Assembly (NCBI RefSeq): GCF_003248455.1
Contig: NZ_QFNM01000038.1
Coordinates: 1 to 37,030, forward strand
Direction of reading: 5' to 3'
DNA length: 37,030 nucleotides
Source: Brevundimonas sp.
Lineage (GTDB): Bacteria > Pseudomonadota > Alphaproteobacteria > Caulobacterales > Caulobacteraceae
Of this stretch, positions 6,989 through 14,949 are shown in pieces. The notes under the pieces are model-generated. The model had not been told where the DNA came from. It did no database searches and saw only the letters and a list, made by a program, of their open reading frames with translations. Within the stretch, counting starts at the first letter, position 1; each line of letters starts with the position of its first letter. Position numbers and translations under genes: made by a program.

Positions 6989-8941
6989 TTACGGGCGGCC
7001 GACCAGTTGATCGACCGAGCCGCTGGTCACGGGGTGATACAGCGGCCGGGCCTCGGCGTAGATGCGGCGGGCGATGGGCCGGCCCCAGTCGCCTTCGTTC
7101 CACAGGGTCTGGAACAGGGGCAGGACGAATTTGCGCCGGCCCTGGCTGGTCAGGAACTTTTCGGCCGTGGCGACGGCCGGCCGATAGCGATGGGCCAGGG
7201 CGATCTGCAGCCAGGCGAAGGTCAGTTCGCTGTTGCCCTCGTCGGCCAGGTTCAGGGTCCGCTCCAGATCGGCCAGCTGGGCGGCGGTCAGCCAGTCGGC
7301 GCCCGCGCGCAGCCCCTCGGGCCGCCAGCCCAGGAAACGCTGGCGCTGCTGGGTGTTCCAGTCGCCCCACGGAATGGCCGAGGCCGGTCCCTGATCCTTG
7401 AAGAAGGCCACGGCGGCGGCGTCGACGGGCGTGAAGGCGTCCGACACGGGCGCGATCGCGTTCGACGGCAGGCCCGGCTGATAGACCCAGGCGTCCAGTT
7501 GCAGTTCGGATTCCAGACCGGCGTCGCCCTTCACCAGATGGGCGCGGATGTCGTCCAGGAACATGGCCGTGGTCATCGGGCGATAGGCGTTGCGGTCGAA
7601 ATAGCCGCGCAGCCAGGCGTCGAACCTGGGCCGGCCGACGATCCGTTCGATGGTGCGCAGGAAGGCCGAACCCTTGTCGTAGGCGATGGTGTTCATGCCG
7701 TCGTCGGGATCGCGGCCCGTCAGGTCCAGATGCAGGCGGGTGTCGGGCGCCGGCAGGGTCTTCAGCTCGTCCTGAAGCCCGTCCCAGCTCAGCACCTGTT
7801 CCTGGACCGCCCGGTCGTGGCCGTAGATCGATTCCATGATGCGGTTCTCGAAATAGGTGGTGAACCCCTCGTTCAGCCAGAAGTCGTTCCAGGTGGCGTT
7901 GGTCACGAGATTGCCCGACCAGGAGTGCGCCAGCTCGTGCGCCACCAGCGATACCAGCGACCGGTCGCCGGCGACGATGGTGGGGGTGGCGAAGGTCAGT
8001 TTGGGGTTCTCCATCCCGCCGAACGGGAAGGAGGGCGGCAGGACCAGAAGGTCGTAGCGGCCCCAGCGATAGGGGCCGTAAAGCTTCTCGGCCGCATCGA
8101 CCATCCGGGCTGTCGGCTCCAGCTCCCACTGGGCGGCGGCCAGGCGGCCGGGTTCGGTCCAGACGCCGGTGCGGCGGTCGAAGGGCGCGAAGGCGATGTC
8201 GCCGACGCCGAGGGCGATCAGATAGGGCGGGATCGGATTGTTCATCCGAAAGCGCCAGGCCTTCCTGCCGGGGCCGGCCGGTTCGCCGTCCGGGGTCAGG
8301 TGGTCGGCGCTCATGACCACCGTCAGGTCGTCGGGGGCGACGATGCGGGCCGAATAGGTCTGGCGGACGCCGGGGCTGTCCTGGGTCGGGACCCAGGTGC
8401 GGGTCAGGATGGCCTGGCCCTGGCTGAACAGATAGGGCTTTTGGCCGCCGGCCGTCTGGCTGGGGCTCAGCCACTGCAGGGCCGAGGCGTCGGGCCGGGT
8501 GGCGTAGCGGACCACGATCTTGCGCCGCTCGTTCTCCGCGAAGGCCGGGAAATAGACCGTCAGGGGCTGGCCCTTGATGGCGTCGTCGTCGCCGACGACG
8601 AAGCGCAGCGGCTGGCCGGCGGCGTCGCGCACGTCCTGGATGTCCAGGTTCTTGATGTCCAGGATCACCTCGTTGGCGCCGGGGGCGGCCAGGATGTCCA
8701 GCGTCGCCGTCCCCGACAGGGTCCGGGCGTCGAAGTCGGCGGTCAGGTCCAGGGCCACATCGACCACGCGGGCGATCTCGGGCCGGGCGTAGGTGTGGGT
8801 GTCGACCGCCTCCGGCCCCGGCGCTGGGGCGACCGCGGGCGGGGCCAGGGACGCGCCGCCGGTCGTGGTGGAGCAGGCGCCGACCCCGAAGGCGGCGGCG
8901 ATGGCGAGGGCGGAGACGAGACCGAGCGCTTTGCGCGTCAT
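6989..8941 (-). CDS. M1 family aminopeptidase, lipoprotein (leukotriene A4 hydrolase-like)
   Basis: A 650-residue zinc metallopeptidase that removes N-terminal residues from peptides. It is predicted to be a lipoprotein: the signal peptide ends GVGACSTTT, giving a lipobox cysteine near residue 23. The exopeptidase motif GGMEN is near residue 306 and the zinc site HELAH near 332, followed after 18 residues by the third ligand in NEG (HExxH-x18-E). The N-terminal beta domain (about 55-240) and a C-terminal helical domain (about 500-640) match the LTA4-hydrolase branch rather than the 860-residue PepN branch. The ATG at 8941 has AGGA about 9 nt upstream. A repeat element sits directly behind the stop. 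Envelope peptide turnover is inferred. Confidence 0.93.
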   Translation of the reverse strand: MTRKALGLVSALAIAAAFGVGACSTTTGGASLAPPAVAPAPGPEAVDTHTYARPEIARVVDVALDLTADFDARTLSGTATLDILAAPGANEVILDIKNLDIQDVRDAAGQPLRFVVGDDDAIKGQPLTVYFPAFAENERRKIVVRYATRPDASALQWLSPSQTAGGQKPYLFSQGQAILTRTWVPTQDSPGVRQTYSARIVAPDDLTVVMSADHLTPDGEPAGPGRKAWRFRMNNPIPPYLIALGVGDIAFAPFDRRTGVWTEPGRLAAAQWELEPTARMVDAAEKLYGPYRWGRYDLLVLPPSFPFGGMENPKLTFATPTIVAGDRSLVSLVAHELAHSWSGNLVTNATWNDFWLNEGFTTYFENRIMESIYGHDRAVQEQVLSWDGLQDELKTLPAPDTRLHLDLTGRDPDDGMNTIAYDKGSAFLRTIERIVGRPRFDAWLRGYFDRNAYRPMTTAMFLDDIRAHLVKGDAGLESELQLDAWVYQPGLPSNAIAPVSDAFTPVDAAAVAFFKDQGPASAIPWGDWNTQQRQRFLGWRPEGLRAGADWLTAAQLADLERTLNLADEGNSELTFAWLQIALAHRYRPAVATAEKFLTSQGRRKFVLPLFQTLWNEGDWGRPIARRIYAEARPLYHPVTSGSVDQLVGRP

Positions 8942-9023
8942 CGAGGCATTCCTGAGCTGACCGTTGCGATTGGCCGGACAACGCGCGGAAACGCCGGAAA
9001 GATCAAGCCTCGCGAAACCCGCG

Positions 9024-10274
9024 TCAGGCGGCCTTGACCGGCGGCAGGTGATGCGACCGGAACAGCCGCCCGCGCTCGGCGAACAGGACGCACCCCAGGG
9101 CGATCAGGCCGAACAGGGTGAAGCCCGCCGCCATCGGAACCGTCGTGCCGTCGAACTGCTGGCCCACCGCAAAGCCCAGCAGCGAGCCGGCGATGGTGGA
9201 GACGAAGCCCTGGATCGAGGCGGCGGTGCCGGCGATATGGCCCATCGTCTCCATGGCCATGGCGCCGAAGTTGCCGGCGATCAGGCCGAAGCAGAACATG
9301 GTCAGGGTCTGGAGCACGGCGAAGGTCCAGATCGATTCGTGGCCGCTGATCGCCACCACGGCGTGGACGGCGGAAACGGCCGTGAAGCCGATCAGGGCCG
9401 TGTGCGAAATCTTGCGCGACCCCAGGCTGACGACCAGGCGCGCATTGACCAGCGACGCCACGGCGATGCCGCCCGCGATCAGGGCGAAGATGGCGGGGAA
9501 GGCCGCCTCGGCGTGGAAGACGTCGGCGAAAATCTGCTGGGACGAGTTGATGAAGCCGAACAGGGCCCCGGTGATGGCCGTCATGGCCAGGGTGTAGCCG
9601 ACGGCCGTCCGGTCGGTGACGGCGATGCGATAGGCCGAGGCCAGGCGACGGAACTGGATCGGCAGTCGATCCTCCGGCCTCAGCGTCTCGGGCAGGCGCA
9701 GGGCCGCCCAGACGATCAGGCCCACGCCGATCAGGCCCAGGCCGGCGAAGATCCAGCGCCACGGACCGACCAGCATGATCGCCTGGCCGATGGACGGCGC
9801 CAGGATCGGCACGCCGAGGAAGACCAGGAAGCTGAAGGACATGACCCGGGCCATCGTCCGCCCCTCGAACCGATCGCGCACGATGGACACGGCCAGCACG
9901 CGGGTGCAGGCGCTGCCCAGCCCCTGGCCGATGCGGGCCAGGATGAGGGTGTCGAAGGTCGGCGCCAGCGTGGCCAGCAGGCTGAACACCACATAGACGC
10001 CCACGCCGAACAGCAGGACGGGCTTCCTGCCGAACCGGTCGGCCAACGGCCCATAGATCAGCTGCGCGCCGCCGAAGCCCAGCAGATAGGCCGTGACCAC
10101 CCACTGGCGGCTGTTGGCGTTGGCCACTCCCAGCTCGTCGCCGATGTGCGGCAGGGCCGGCAGCATGGAATCGATCGCCAGGGCGTTCAGCGCCATCATC
10201 AGGGCGATGAGGCAGACGAACTCGACGAAGCCGAGATCCTTCTTGGCGGGGGCTGACGCGACGGAAGACGACAT
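9024..10274 (-). CDS. MFS multidrug exporter, Bcr/CflA type
   Basis: A 416-residue inner-membrane protein with about 12 transmembrane segments, of the drug:H+ antiporter DHA1 group. The loop 2-3 signature GPLADRFGRKPVLLFG (MFS motif A) follows the second transmembrane segment. The N-terminus (FVEFVCLIALMMALNALAIDSMLPALP) carries the D-x-MLPALP feature of Bcr/CflA transporters. RIGQGLGSACTRVLAVSIVRD is the motif B region. Substrate not predictable (bicyclomycin and sulfonamides are known for relatives). ATG 10274 (MSSSVASAP) is chosen because the frame upstream to 10400 is not membrane-protein-like; its ribosome site is weak. Divergent from amn across 147 bp. Confidence 0.92.
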   Translation of the reverse strand: MSSSVASAPAKKDLGFVEFVCLIALMMALNALAIDSMLPALPHIGDELGVANANSRQWVVTAYLLGFGGAQLIYGPLADRFGRKPVLLFGVGVYVVFSLLATLAPTFDTLILARIGQGLGSACTRVLAVSIVRDRFEGRTMARVMSFSFLVFLGVPILAPSIGQAIMLVGPWRWIFAGLGLIGVGLIVWAALRLPETLRPEDRLPIQFRRLASAYRIAVTDRTAVGYTLAMTAITGALFGFINSSQQIFADVFHAEAAFPAIFALIAGGIAVASLVNARLVVSLGSRKISHTALIGFTAVSAVHAVVAISGHESIWTFAVLQTLTMFCFGLIAGNFGAMAMETMGHIAGTAASIQGFVSTIAGSLLGFAVGQQFDGTTVPMAAGFTLFGLIALGCVLFAERGRLFRSHHLPPVKAA

Positions 10275-10421
10275 CGCGGCCAGATGCCCGCTCCTGCCGG
10301 ATTTCGCAACCGCAGCCCTGTCATAAATTGCTGCGATGCAGGGAAGTCGAGGTCGCACGCTGAAATCCAGATTGAACCCGGGACGCCTCGCCAAAGCCAA
10401 GAAGCTTCGCTAGAGGAAGTC

Positions 10422-11867
10422 ATGACAGAACAGATGACAGCACAGGCGGCGCTGGACCGCCTCGAAACCCTCTACACCCGATCCGTGACCAACCTGCGCG
10501 ACGCCGTGCGGGACTTCGTCGCCACCGGCGAGCGGCCGGATCCGCTGAAGCGCGCCGACGGGGTGTTCGCCTATCCCGAACTTCGCATCCGCTGGGACGG
10601 CGATCGCCCCCAGGACCTGGAGCCGCGCGCCTACGCCCGGCTGTCGAAACAGGGCAGCTATTCCACCACCGTCACCCGGCCGGACCTTTTCCGCCCCTAT
10701 CTGACCGAACAGCTGGGTCTGCTGGAGCAGGAGTATAACGCTGCGTTCGAGGTCGGGCTGTCGCGCCAGGAAATCCCCTTCCCCTATGTGACGGACGGGC
10801 TGGAGGTCGCGCTGGACCGGTCGATGACGGCGGCTCTTGCGCGCTGGTTTCCGACCACCGACCTGGCCCATATCGGCGACGAGATCGCGGACGGCCTGTT
10901 CGAGATGGGCGGCGACTTCCCCCTGTCGCACTTCGACGGCCTGCGGACCGACTTCTCGCTGGCGCGGCTGAAACACTATACGGGCACGCCGGTCGACGAC
11001 GTCCAGTCCTACGTCCTGTTCACCAACTACAATCGCTATGTCGACGAGTTCGTGCGCTGGGCCATCGAACAGCTGCAGTCGCCCGACAGCCCTTACGAGA
11101 CCCTGTCCTGCGCCGGCGGCGTCATCATCACCCGCGACACGCCGAACCCCGAGACGGCGATCAGCGACACGGCCTGGAAGAAGCACCAGATGCCGGCCTA
11201 TCACCTGACCGCGCCGGACCATAAGGGCGTGACCCTGGTCAACATCGGCGTCGGCCCGTCCAACGCCAAGACCATCACCGACCACCTGGCCGTCACCCGG
11301 CCGCACGTCTGGCTGATGATCGGCCATTGCGGCGGCCTGCGCGCCAGCCAGACCATCGGCGACTACGTCCTGGCCCACGCCTATCTGCGCGACGACCATG
11401 TGCTGGACGCGGTGCTGCCGCCAGACATCCCGATCCCGTCCATCGCCGAGGTGCAGCGCGCCCTCTACGACGCCACCAAGTCGGTCAGCGGCATGCCGGG
11501 CGACGAGGTCAAGCTGCGCCTGCGGACCGGCACCGTCGTCACCACCGACGACCGGAACTGGGAGCTGCGCTATTCCAAATCGGCCCTGCGCTTCAACCAG
11601 AGCCGCGCCGTCGCCATCGACATGGAAAGCGCCACCATCGCCGCCCAGGGGTATCGGTTCCGCGTCCCCTACGGCACCCTGCTGTGCGTGTCCGACAAGC
11701 CCCTGCACGGCGAGATCAAGCTGCCGGGCCAGGCCAACCGCTTCTACGAAGGCTCGATCTCGGAACACCTGCAGATCGGCATCCAGGCGGTGGACCTGAT
11801 GCGGCGCGAAGGCCCGCGCCTGCACTCGCGCAAGCTGCGCGCCTTCGACGAGCCGCCGTTCCGGTAG
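10422..11867 (+). CDS. amn: AMP nucleosidase
   Basis: Hydrolyses AMP to adenine and ribose 5-phosphate, controlling the adenylate pool. The 481-residue length is close to the E. coli Amn (484). An N-terminal AMP-nucleosidase domain (about 10-180; FPYVTDGLEVALDRS) is followed by a PNP/UDP-phosphorylase-type catalytic domain (about 255-465), with VGPSNAKTITDHLAVTRP, IGHCGGLRASQTIGDYVLA and the nucleoside-binding AIDMESATIAAQGYR. CVSDKPLHGEIKLPGQANRF near the end is highly typical. ATG 10422 follows AGAGGAAG at the usual spacing; in-frame sequence upstream to 10284 is not coding-like. The gene is alone, divergent from the MFS gene and closed by a repeat element 8 nt after its stop. Confidence 0.96.
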   Translation: MTEQMTAQAALDRLETLYTRSVTNLRDAVRDFVATGERPDPLKRADGVFAYPELRIRWDGDRPQDLEPRAYARLSKQGSYSTTVTRPDLFRPYLTEQLGLLEQEYNAAFEVGLSRQEIPFPYVTDGLEVALDRSMTAALARWFPTTDLAHIGDEIADGLFEMGGDFPLSHFDGLRTDFSLARLKHYTGTPVDDVQSYVLFTNYNRYVDEFVRWAIEQLQSPDSPYETLSCAGGVIITRDTPNPETAISDTAWKKHQMPAYHLTAPDHKGVTLVNIGVGPSNAKTITDHLAVTRPHVWLMIGHCGGLRASQTIGDYVLAHAYLRDDHVLDAVLPPDIPIPSIAEVQRALYDATKSVSGMPGDEVKLRLRTGTVVTTDDRNWELRYSKSALRFNQSRAVAIDMESATIAAQGYRFRVPYGTLLCVSDKPLHGEIKLPGQANRFYEGSISEHLQIGIQAVDLMRREGPRLHSRKLRAFDEPPFR

Positions 11868-11875
11868 GGACAAAG

Positions 11876-11934
11876 GTCTCCTCCCCACAGCGTGGGGAGG
11901 GGGACCGCGTAGCGGTGGAGGGGTTCTTGACGTC
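11876..11934 (+). repeat. 3'-end repeat, copy 2 (after amn)
   Basis: A 59-bp element that differs at only two positions from the reverse complement of 6920-6978. It contains CTCCCCA-cagcg-TGGGGAG, then CCGCG-TAGCGG, then GGAGGGG. It starts 8 nt after the amn stop in the amn sense direction and faces copy 3 (11957-12017), so the two can pair as a larger REPIN-like structure. Confidence 0.85.
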
Positions 11935-11956
11935 TGCCAAGCACTGGCGATGCGGA

Positions 11957-12017
11957 AAGAGCCCCTCCGTCTCTCCGCTTCGCTACGAGCCACCTCCCCA
12001 TGAAATGGGGAGGAGAC
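11957..12017 (-). repeat. 3'-end repeat, copy 3 (after metallophosphoesterase gene)
   Basis: A divergent member of the same family. On the minus strand it reads GTCTCCTCCCCATTTCATGG, GGAGGTGGCTCG, then a tail ending GGAGGGGCTCTTT. The stem CTCCCCA/TGGGGAG is preserved while the loop changes from cagcg to tttca. It begins 3 nt after the metallophosphoesterase stop (12021), again in the gene's sense direction. Confidence 0.8.
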
Positions 12018-12020
12018 GGT

Positions 12021-12872
12021 TCAGACGGCCGCCTTCTCCAGTTCGCCGGGCTCGACCGGACTGGGGGCGGTGGCGGCCTTGCGGGTGTCCTGACGACGCG
12101 GCAGCCGCCAGACCTGCTGCGAGCTGTAGCGCATGCCATCCCAGGCCAGGGCCGTCACCGTGATGGTCTTGGCGTCCCAGTCGATCTGGTTGAAGCCGGG
12201 GGGCGAGCCCCGCTCGCGATGCGACAGGGTTCCGCACCCGACCGCATAGGAGCAGTGGTCCGCCAGCGGGATCGGCATGGCGAAGGGCACATGGACATGG
12301 CCCGTCATGATCAGATCGACCCCGGCCTCGGCGAAGATCAGGGCCGCCTCGTCGCCGCGCTTGACGTCGCCGGTCATCGGCGTGCCCACCATTTCGATCA
12401 ACGGATGGTGGCAGGCCAGGATTCGCAGCGCGCCGATGGGCGCCTGGCGCAGCGCCTCGGCCGCGCGCCGGGTCTGGTCCAGGTCGATCACGCCCTTGGA
12501 CCAGTTGGGCCGCGCCTGCCAGCCGCGCGCGGTGACGACGCCGCGCACCATGACCGCATCGCTGCGGAACTGGCCGTCGTGGGCGGGAAAGCCCGTCTCC
12601 GTCTCGAAGGCGCGCCAGGGATGGAAGATCCGCGCCACCGCGTCCCAGTAGGGCACGTCGTGATTGCCGACGATGACGAAGCGCGGCTCGGGCATGGCGC
12701 GCATCCAGGCCCCGGCGGCCTTGAACTCGTCCGGGAAGCCCTTCTGCGTGATGTCGCCGGTGATCAGCACCAGATCGTTGGGCGTGGCGTGGGCGTAGTC
12801 CAGGGCGGCGGCGCAGGCGTGTTTGTGCTCGCATCCGAAATGGACGTCGGAAAACTGGAGAATGCGCCCCAT
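12021..12872 (-). CDS. Calcineurin-like metallophosphoesterase
   Basis: A 283-residue cytoplasmic metallophosphatase with all five family blocks: FSDVHFG (D-x-H) near residue 9, GDITQKG near 42, GNHD near 70, CHHPL near 156 and GHVHVP near 203. These residues bind two metal ions. The size is close to CpdA-type cAMP phosphodiesterases and related lipid or nucleotide phosphoesterases. The start ATG overlaps the stop of the upstream kinase gene (TAATG), so translation is coupled and the two likely act together. A phospholipid-related substrate is possible from that pairing but is inference. The C-terminal 30 residues are Pro/Ala-rich. Confidence 0.9.
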   Translation of the reverse strand: MGRILQFSDVHFGCEHKHACAAALDYAHATPNDLVLITGDITQKGFPDEFKAAGAWMRAMPEPRFVIVGNHDVPYWDAVARIFHPWRAFETETGFPAHDGQFRSDAVMVRGVVTARGWQARPNWSKGVIDLDQTRRAAEALRQAPIGALRILACHHPLIEMVGTPMTGDVKRGDEAALIFAEAGVDLIMTGHVHVPFAMPIPLADHCSYAVGCGTLSHRERGSPPGFNQIDWDAKTITVTALAWDGMRYSSQQVWRLPRRQDTRKAATAPSPVEPGELEKAAV

Positions 12873-13807
12873 TACAGGCTGTCCTCGGCCGACGGCGGCT
12901 TGGGCGCCAGGGCCTTGAAGGCCTTGGGCACGAAGCGGATCACGGCCTCGGGCTTCAGCAGCAGCGGCTCGCCGTCGATCACGGCGGGGATTCTGGAGCG
13001 CGCCCGCACCTCGATCCGCCGGGCCGGGCGGGTCGAGACGGCGGGGTCGTGGCGCCAGTCGCTGAACAGGGCGTTGGCGGCCAGGCGGAAGGCCTGGGTC
13101 GCGTCCGACGGGTCCATGGCCGCCGCCTCCAGGCCGACGGGCTCCTCCATCGCCTTGGAGATCATCGGGCTGATCAGCACCAGCGCCTCCGAGCGCCGCT
13201 TGTCGCCGCCGTCCAGGGTGAAGCGCAATCGGCCGGAAAAGGCGCGTTTCAGCGCGCGCCGACCGTATTGCCAGGCCAGTCTGATCTTCCCGGTGCGCAT
13301 GGCCTCGCGCGCCGGCGCCCACAGGGCGGGCGACCCCAGGATGGCCGCGCAGTAGAAATACTCGCCCTGGACCTCGCCGCCCGAGACGGACTGGGCCTCG
13401 CCCTCCTCCAGCGCCCGCCTCAGCGCCAGCTTCCAGTCGGCCGTGCCGTAAAGCGCCTTGGGCAACATGTTCATCGTGCCGCCCGGCAGGGGGGCGATCA
13501 TCGGGCCGTTCGGCTTGGCCTTTGACGCCACCGAGCGCGCGGTCCCGTCCCCGGCCAGCACGAAGATGACGTCGGGCCTCGCGGCGAAGGCCTCGGCGAT
13601 CGCCTCGTCGAACGCCCCCGCCTCCAGGGTGACGACCTTGGCCTCCAGATCGTAGTCGGCCAGGATCGCCTCGGCCTCGGCGACCGCGCGCGGCCCCACG
13701 CCGCCCGACAGCGGATTGACCAGCATCACCGCCTGCTTCAGCGGCGCGTGCGGCGTCAGGGCGCGGGTGTCCGCGGCATGGGCGGGCGGGGTCGAAACAT
13801 CGGTCAT
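12872..13807 (-). CDS. Diacylglycerol kinase family protein (LCB5/YegS type)
   Basis: A 311-residue lipid-kinase-like protein of the DAGK catalytic clan. It starts MTDVSTPP; the fold begins about residue 25 with VMLVNPLSGGVGPRAVAEAE. The nucleotide-binding loop reads VLAGDGTARSVASK, a variant of the common GGDGT, and the next block PLPGGTMNMLPKALYG replaces the usual PLGTGNDFA. A C-terminal beta domain ends with PAVIDGEPLLLKPEAVI, the substrate-side motif of the family. The substrate (diacylglycerol, sphingoid base or other lipid) cannot be read from sequence. The ATG at 13807 is the only good start. Its stop overlaps the metallophosphoesterase start. Divergent from the stress-promoter lipoprotein gene. 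Confidence 0.88.
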   Translation of the reverse strand: MTDVSTPPAHAADTRALTPHAPLKQAVMLVNPLSGGVGPRAVAEAEAILADYDLEAKVVTLEAGAFDEAIAEAFAARPDVIFVLAGDGTARSVASKAKPNGPMIAPLPGGTMNMLPKALYGTADWKLALRRALEEGEAQSVSGGEVQGEYFYCAAILGSPALWAPAREAMRTGKIRLAWQYGRRALKRAFSGRLRFTLDGGDKRRSEALVLISPMISKAMEEPVGLEAAAMDPSDATQAFRLAANALFSDWRHDPAVSTRPARRIEVRARSRIPAVIDGEPLLLKPEAVIRFVPKAFKALAPKPPSAEDSL

Positions 13808-13872
13808 GTCGGCCGAACGCCTTGCAGCCCCGCCCGTTCCGAACAAGCGTAGCCATATTTCGCTTGACGGGG

Positions 13873-13898
13873 GGAACCTATGCCGGGACATCACGTTT
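13873..13898 (+). promoter_or_regulatory. EcfG/SigT (general stress response) promoter
   Basis: GGAAC (13873-13877), exactly 16 nt, CGTTT (13894-13898). This equals the reported alphaproteobacterial general-stress consensus GGAAC-N16-17-CGTT, used by SigT in Caulobacter. It lies 43 nt before the ATG at 13937, giving a leader of about 30 nt. Confidence 0.75.
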
Positions 13899-13936
13899 GG
13901 GCTCAAGGGGCGACACCCAGGCAAGAGGATTTCACC

Positions 13937-14287
13937 ATGAACAAGGCGATCATCGCGATTGCAGGCGCCGGGCTGCTGGCTTCGGCCTGCGCCAGCGACC
14001 CGTACGGCTACAACAGCGGCCCGAACCAGACCGTCCGCCAGGGCGCGGTGGGCGCCGGCCTCGGCGCGGTCGCCGGCGCCATCATCGGCAACAATGTCGG
14101 CGGCGGCAACGCAGCCACCGGCGCCCTGATCGGCGGCGCCCTGGGCGGCGCGGCCGGCGCGATCCGCGGTTCGAGCCAGGACCGCAACAACCAGCAGCGC
14201 TATCGCGACAGCCAGGGCCGCTACTACTACTGCTACGACAACCGCCAGGACGAATGCTACTGGGACAACGGCCAGCGTCGTTACTGA
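13937..14287 (+). CDS. Glycine-zipper lipoprotein, probably general-stress induced
   Basis: A 116-residue outer-membrane-type lipoprotein. The signal peptide MNKAIIAIAGAGLLASAC ends in a lipobox with the modified Cys at 18. Residues about 36-78 form a long glycine zipper (GAVGAGLGAVAGAIIG, then GALIGGALGGAAGAIRG). The tail is Gln/Arg/Tyr-rich and contains GRYYYCYDNRQDECYWD. It resembles SlyB/YMGG-type glycine-zipper proteins, but the precise function is unknown. ATG 13937 follows AGAGGA (13924-13929); an earlier in-frame ATG at 13880 would destroy the signal peptide and lies upstream of the predicted transcript start. An EcfG-type promoter precedes it, so induction by osmotic or oxidative stress is expected. 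Confidence 0.88.
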   Translation: MNKAIIAIAGAGLLASACASDPYGYNSGPNQTVRQGAVGAGLGAVAGAIIGNNVGGGNAATGALIGGALGGAAGAIRGSSQDRNNQQRYRDSQGRYYYCYDNRQDECYWDNGQRRY

Positions 14288-14335
14288 CCGCTTCGAAATG
14301 CGTCGGATCGCGGGACGCGGACCGGCGCCACGTCG

Positions 14336-14370
14336 AAGAGGCGGCTTGTGCACGGACAGGCCGCCTCTTT
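14336..14370 (+). terminator. Hairpin terminator after the glycine-zipper lipoprotein
   Basis: AAGAGGCGGC (14336-14345) pairs with GCCGCCTCTT (14360-14369), a perfect ten-base stem with a 14-nt loop. Only TTT follows, so the T-tract is short. It separates the stress gene from the OmpA-like gene. Confidence 0.65.
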
Positions 14371-14390
14371 GCATATTGGGGCATATTGGG
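14371..14390 (+). repeat. Tandem 10-bp repeat GCATATTGGG x2
   Basis: GCATATTGGG occurs twice head-to-tail directly behind the terminator, 25 nt before the start at 14416. It is markedly AT-rich for this region and may include a promoter -10 region or a factor site. No function can be assigned. Confidence 0.6.
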
Positions 14391-14415
14391 CCGGTTCGCC
14401 GGCGGGAGGGCTGAG

Positions 14416-14874
14416 ATGAAGTTTGCGAAAGGGGCTGCGGGCCGGATCGGCTTGGCGGCGCTGACGGTCGCGGGGATGGCGGCCTGTGCGCCGACGGCGA
14501 AGCGGACGGACCTGGTGGTGGGGGAATCGATCTGCGCTTCGGGCCGGTTCGACGTCTATTTCGTGGAGAACCAGGCGCGGCTGACCGATGCGGCGACCCT
14601 GCTGCTGAACACCGCCGCCGAAAAGGCCAGGGACTGCCGCATCCAGCGCGTGCGCGTGATCGGCCTGGCCGACGCCACGGGCGCGCCGGACGTCAATCTG
14701 AGCCTGTCGCAGCGGCGCGCGCGGGCGGTGGCGGACGCCCTGGCCCGCGCCGGGATGCCCGCCCCGGCCTTTGAACTGAACGCCGTGGGCGATGCGGGCG
14801 CCGTGACGCCGTCGGGCGCGGACGAACTGCTGCGCCGTCGCGCCGAGGTGATCATCGAGGCCGTGCCGCGCTAA
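14416..14874 (+). CDS. OmpA-like lipoprotein
   Basis: A 152-residue lipoprotein. The signal peptide ends TVAGMAAC, with the lipidated Cys near residue 24. The rest is a single OmpA/MotB C-terminal-like domain: FDVYFVENQARLTDAA, VRVIGLADATGAPDVN and the helix LSQRRARAVADALARAG. The VRVIGLAD segment replaces the usual V.I.GHTD, so peptidoglycan-binding residues are partly changed. Such proteins normally anchor the outer membrane to the cell wall. ATG 14416 is preceded by GGGAGGG (14404-14410). It is followed 75 nt later by dsbD on the same strand. Confidence 0.86.
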   Translation: MKFAKGAAGRIGLAALTVAGMAACAPTAKRTDLVVGESICASGRFDVYFVENQARLTDAATLLLNTAAEKARDCRIQRVRVIGLADATGAPDVNLSLSQRRARAVADALARAGMPAPAFELNAVGDAGAVTPSGADELLRRRAEVIIEAVPR

Positions 14875-14949
14875 GCCGACGATGGCGCGCGGGGGACGGA
14901 GGGGTTAGAGGTCGGTCCGCCCCGCCCGCCATTTCGGATACCGCCGCCC

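Noticed and set aside
12873..13856. In-frame extension of the metallophosphoesterase to 611 residues
   Set aside because: The extra part is an out-of-frame reading of the kinase gene; the true start is ATG 12872 at the TAATG overlap.
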